Below, in pieces: positions 7,101-8,765 of a stretch of DNA of 8,765 bases. Source of the DNA: B1 sp964443415 (lineage in GTDB: Bacteria; Bacteroidota; Bacteroidia; UKL13-3). The DNA lies in assembly GCA_964443415.1 (NCBI GenBank), contig CAYUDC010000112.1, forward strand, positions 1-8,765. The letters run 5' to 3'. The position numbers were made by a program, and so were the translations under genes. The notes beneath the pieces were generated by a model, which had not been told where the DNA came from, made no database searches, and was given only the letters and a program-made list of their open reading frames with translations. Position 1 is the stretch's first letter; each line of letters begins with the position of its first letter.

Positions 7101-8018
7101 ACACTCTACATAGTCATCTGCATAGTTACCAAGGTCGGCATCTACCCACTGACCAAAGATACAAGAGTCGATGATATCAGAACTTCTATTATAAATAGTG
7201 GTTCTGTAAAAGGTCATGTTATTTACCTCATCAGAAGTAGAGAAAGCAAAACTTTGGGTGTGTAGTTCTAATCCTAATGGCAAACCTTCAGACTCTGAGT
7301 GAATATTTCCTTTATCGTTGTAAATGGTGTACAACATCATATCAGGAATATTTGATAATTCGTTTTGGTCGAAAGTTGGAAAATCACCAGACTCTGGCTC
7401 ATACAAACCATCTCCGTTATTATCAAAATAAGGAGCTAAATACTGAGCTTCTGCAAACCCTTCAGCACCTGTACCAGGCCATGTAGCGATGGCATCAATA
7501 GCATTTCCCCAATTGGCAGTATCTACAGCAAAAGTTTCGATTTCTGTAAGGGTAATTTTCCAAATTTTATCATAGAATTTACAACGCTCAGCGGTAATAG
7601 AGGCTGAACCATCTGTTGCCAAAGCTCCAGGATAGTAGTCGTTACCACTTTGACGGTAGGTTTGCGCTGCAATTCTTAAGTTACCTAAAGTAACGCCACC
7701 AATCCAAAGTGCACCAGAAAATAAAGAGTGCTTTGGTGTATTTCCAGGCTCTACTTTGGGAATTTCGTACCTAGCATTTTGAAGGTTCCACCAAACGTCT
7801 CCACCATTTAGAATGGTAGTTCTTACGTTGTTTAGGTCTAAATCTTTTTGTTGGGTGGCTGCCGCACAACCTGCACCAAATTTGCGCAATGCTGGTTTTT
7901 TGCCCGACTTAGGTAAACCTATGTTTTCTCTTGCCTGAGCAAACTGAAAACCAAATAGAAGGGTTAGCAGCATCGCTGCCTTCATCCAATTGATTAATGT
8001 AACATTATTCTTTTTCAT
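4182..8018 (-). CDS. Giant exported surface protein (1278 residues) with FlgD/T9SS-like C-terminal domain
   Basis: Its molecular function is unknown. A signal peptide spans residues 1-29 (KK start, hydrophobic 13-25, FAQA before the cleavage site). The N-terminal region begins with NNVRTTILNGGDVWW (63-77) and HSLFSGALWIGG (97-108), a start I recall from large T9SS-sorted Bacteroidota proteins. A calcium-loop-like DNNGDGLYEPES lies at 199-210. A beta-rich, fibronectin-like stretch covers about 495-660 (ELDRELILTIP, KYKFQGYQIFQL). The C-terminal domain (about 1175-1278) has ITPNP at 1177-1181, VKIINLPKKCVISIYTQGG at 1199-1217 and SGVYLIHV at 1247-1254. This layout matches FlgD-like and T9SS type A sorting domains, but it continues to a distinctive IKWFGIMRPVDFDTF end. 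There are 12 cysteines, no catalytic motif that I recognise and no membrane helix after the signal. It sits 25 bp after the TonB-dependent receptor and before the PorV-like gene, so export by T9SS to the cell surface is likely. No frameshift is visible. Confidence 0.82.
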   Translation of the reverse strand: MKKNNVTLINWMKAAMLLTLLFGFQFAQARENIGLPKSGKKPALRKFGAGCAAATQQKDLDLNNVRTTILNGGDVWWNLQNARYEIPKVEPGNTPKHSLFSGALWIGGVTLGNLRIAAQTYRQSGNDYYPGALATDGSASITAERCKFYDKIWKITLTEIETFAVDTANWGNAIDAIATWPGTGAEGFAEAQYLAPYFDNNGDGLYEPESGDFPTFDQNELSNIPDMMLYTIYNDKGNIHSESEGLPLGLELHTQSFAFSTSDEVNNMTFYRTTIYNRSSDIIDSCIFGQWVDADLGNYADDYVECDVKRNLGICYNGDDNDEGILGYGLNPPSVGVNFFEGPKRIVGTDTIEIGLTKFVYYNNDFSVTGNPSRPEHYWNYLNGRWKDGLSITYGGNGRGGTDTASFMFPGLSDPAGRENWTERTAGNTPQDRRFLQVSGPFSLLPGSKNEVTVAVVWARATTGGATGSFNLLKEASDKAFVLFKNNFKILDGPRVPEMNIVELDRELILTIPDYGRTESYIDSSAGLCSQFTKYKFQGYQIFQLKRSSIPSDLYNQEEAKLVAQCDIQDGNKMIVNIVNDPDLGSVKKIMVNGTDDGIKHSFRITKDAFSVESDPTLVNFQNYYFLLVAYAATDNCPEDAIQYLPGRKMINGDAIKVYTANPHKPLARGMGTDLNASFGDGPEITRISGIGNDGNVLKLSKASIEKALIAPYFAAAPTYERAAGPVKVRVIDPFKLPLADFELRFFDSSASTVKADTLTSSAAYWTLTNLTTGQVYKGERAINSPNEQVFGDLGLAITVSQVVGPGQPFNQTDQDNGFVSASISFGNPTQRWLTGIPDEVIALPPFNWIRSGNTGTPTFNNPSEHDFASGGTPIDPRRQYNKVLDGTWAPYGLAARSILPTPSYGPAWAPNGNGGYSADNPLIDLQSVQVVITGDKSKWSRCIVLEAGENPATTIGGAAKMNRRKSPSVGKDGKPDGDGTGKGWFPGYAINKETGERLNILFAEDSSLPLDNGADMIWNPTSTLFRNTPTAGLDYIFGGKHHIYVMGTKSLRLGANSVYRGPRYDECKNYDSLFTLIENNTQAITNKRCVFSQAMWVSMTLTDPRVQLGNLNDIGGIPNEVTIDINVKRPYAQKFSFDAAANDTSGLPLYQFSTKNLAPVQGAKDVMKSALDLISITPNPYYAYAGYEDPTNQLDNRVKIINLPKKCVISIYTQGGYLVRRIRKDDDTRTFVDWDLKNDANVPISSGVYLIHVYADGMGERVIKWFGIMRPVDFDTF

Positions 8019-8043
8019 GATCTTCTTTAATTGTTTTTAAGTC

Positions 8044-8765
8044 TTAGAAATACAGGGCAGCTCCAAGACGTGCGGTACGAGGTAATGCAAAACGGTCAGG
8101 GTTTACCATTCTGATATTGTATAAGTCAATGTATGACTGTGTATTGGTTGCAGACTCAATTTGCTCTTGTGCAGCAGGTGATGCCAAGAAACCATCAGTG
8201 TAGGCAGATCCAGTATATCTAAATACGCTTGTTATGTTTGCTGTATTTAATACGTTCTGAACCATAAAGAACACCCTTAATCTGTAATTTACTGTAGAAC
8301 CATCTACTTTCTTACTTTTGAAGGTATAGTTTTTATCTACGTTTAAGTCTACTGTGAATTGAGGCGGTAAGTTAGCACCATTGATAGTACCTCTAATTGG
8401 AGAACGAACCACCACACCACTTTGTACACCACCTGGAGTTGGGTTCAACTCTTGAGTATAAGGTCTTCCAGAGTAACCAGCAAAGTTGATATTGAAACCT
8501 GCATTTTCGAAAATCTTTTTACCATTTACAATCGGACCATTGTAGTCTTTTCCTTCTTTGTAGTGGTAATCGAATACTGCTTTCAACGTATGGCGTGTAT
8601 CAAAATCAAGTGGGAAGATGGTACGTAATGTACCTAAACCAACTTGCACCAATGAGCTACTTGAGTTAGCATTTGAACCTGTACCATCAGCAAATTGTAA
8701 TTGGTAGTTGGCACTTAAAGTGATGTTACCAATGTCTGTAATGCTATAGTCGATACCAATACTTT
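8044..8765 (-). CDS. TonB-dependent outer-membrane receptor (C-terminal 239 residues; 5' part beyond the right edge)
   Basis: This is the last part of an outer-membrane barrel that takes up a ligand using energy from TonB-ExbBD. The frame is open from the right edge, so the gene is truncated by the window and not broken. Barrel strands include DTRHTLKAVFDYHYKEG, FNINFAGYSGRPYTQ and PPQFTVDLNVDKNYTF, with short turns. The segment RVFFMVQNVLNTANITSVFRYTG, then DGFL and YNIRMVNPDRFALPRTARLG, is typical of the C-terminal strands of large TonB-dependent receptors with an N-terminal carboxypeptidase-regulatory-like domain. The protein ends in aromatic Y-F, as expected for BAM recognition. The plug and TonB box are not in the window, so the substrate cannot be guessed. 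No SusD partner follows; the next gene is the giant exported protein, 25 bp away and almost certainly co-transcribed. Confidence 0.88.
   Translation of the reverse strand, partial: SIGIDYSITDIGNITLSANYQLQFADGTGSNANSSSSLVQVGLGTLRTIFPLDFDTRHTLKAVFDYHYKEGKDYNGPIVNGKKIFENAGFNINFAGYSGRPYTQELNPTPGGVQSGVVVRSPIRGTINGANLPPQFTVDLNVDKNYTFKSKKVDGSTVNYRLRVFFMVQNVLNTANITSVFRYTGSAYTDGFLASPAAQEQIESATNTQSYIDLYNIRMVNPDRFALPRTARLGAALYF

Noticed and set aside
7860..7870. Cys51 of the giant protein as a lipoprotein acylation site
   Set aside because: It lies about 20 residues after the predicted cleavage site and no lipobox precedes it. The signal peptide looks like a type I signal ending in FAQA.
8044..8652. 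A separate 202-residue protein starting at 8652
   Set aside because: The codon at 8652-8650 is an internal TTG. The same frame stays open to 8765 with continuing barrel-like sequence, so it is part of the TonB-dependent receptor.
1..8765. CRISPR array, tRNA, rRNA or insertion sequence
   Set aside because: No regularly spaced direct repeats, no cloverleaf-like sequence in the short gaps, and no transposase-like protein or terminal repeats were seen on either strand.

Overview
The window looks like chromosomal DNA from a member of the Bacteroidota, probably a Chitinophagales/Sphingobacteriia-type or related gliding or environmental lineage; the exact order is not determined. The evidence is an AT-rich composition, A/T-rich leaders without Shine-Dalgarno sequences, one close match to the Bacteroidota promoter consensus (TTTG-N19-TAnnTTTG), and gene content typical of the phylum: a type IX secretion (T9SS) PorV/PorQ-family barrel, a very large exported protein with a FlgD/T9SS-like C-terminal domain, and a TonB-dependent receptor. 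The window is almost fully coding and has no gene-free stretch above 300 bases. I see no tRNA, rRNA, insertion sequence, CRISPR array or phage gene.

Layout. Positions 1-1376 (minus strand) hold an envelope pair: an eight-helix UPF0104/LPG-synthase-TM-like membrane protein, then a family 2 glycosyltransferase that runs off the left edge. Their stop and start codons overlap as TAATG. Positions 1440-2042 (plus strand) hold ruvC, divergent from the envelope pair and driven by a well-formed promoter at 1367-1397. Positions 2039-2913 (minus strand) hold greA followed by a HIT-family hydrolase, also joined by TAATG. This pair converges on ruvC and the two stop codons overlap by 4 bp. Its intrinsic terminator appears to lie inside the 3' end of the ruvC coding sequence.

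Positions 2995-8765 (minus strand) are one co-oriented surface/secretion block. In transcription order it holds a TonB-dependent receptor (C-terminal 239 residues only), a 1278-residue exported protein, and a PorV/PorQ-like outer-membrane protein. It ends in a strong intrinsic terminator at 2925-2970. The receptor and the giant protein are only 25 bp apart. A GC-rich perfect palindrome without a U-tract sits between the giant protein and the PorV-like gene.

How the genes may work together. The receptor, giant protein and PorV-like protein are plausibly an export-and-display module, in which the PorV-like barrel serves as a partner or shuttle for the giant T9SS cargo. This is inferred from gene order and protein architecture. 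It is the most interesting candidate for a poorly described system here. The ruvC, greA and HIT genes are housekeeping; the membrane protein and glycosyltransferase probably act in envelope lipid or polysaccharide synthesis.
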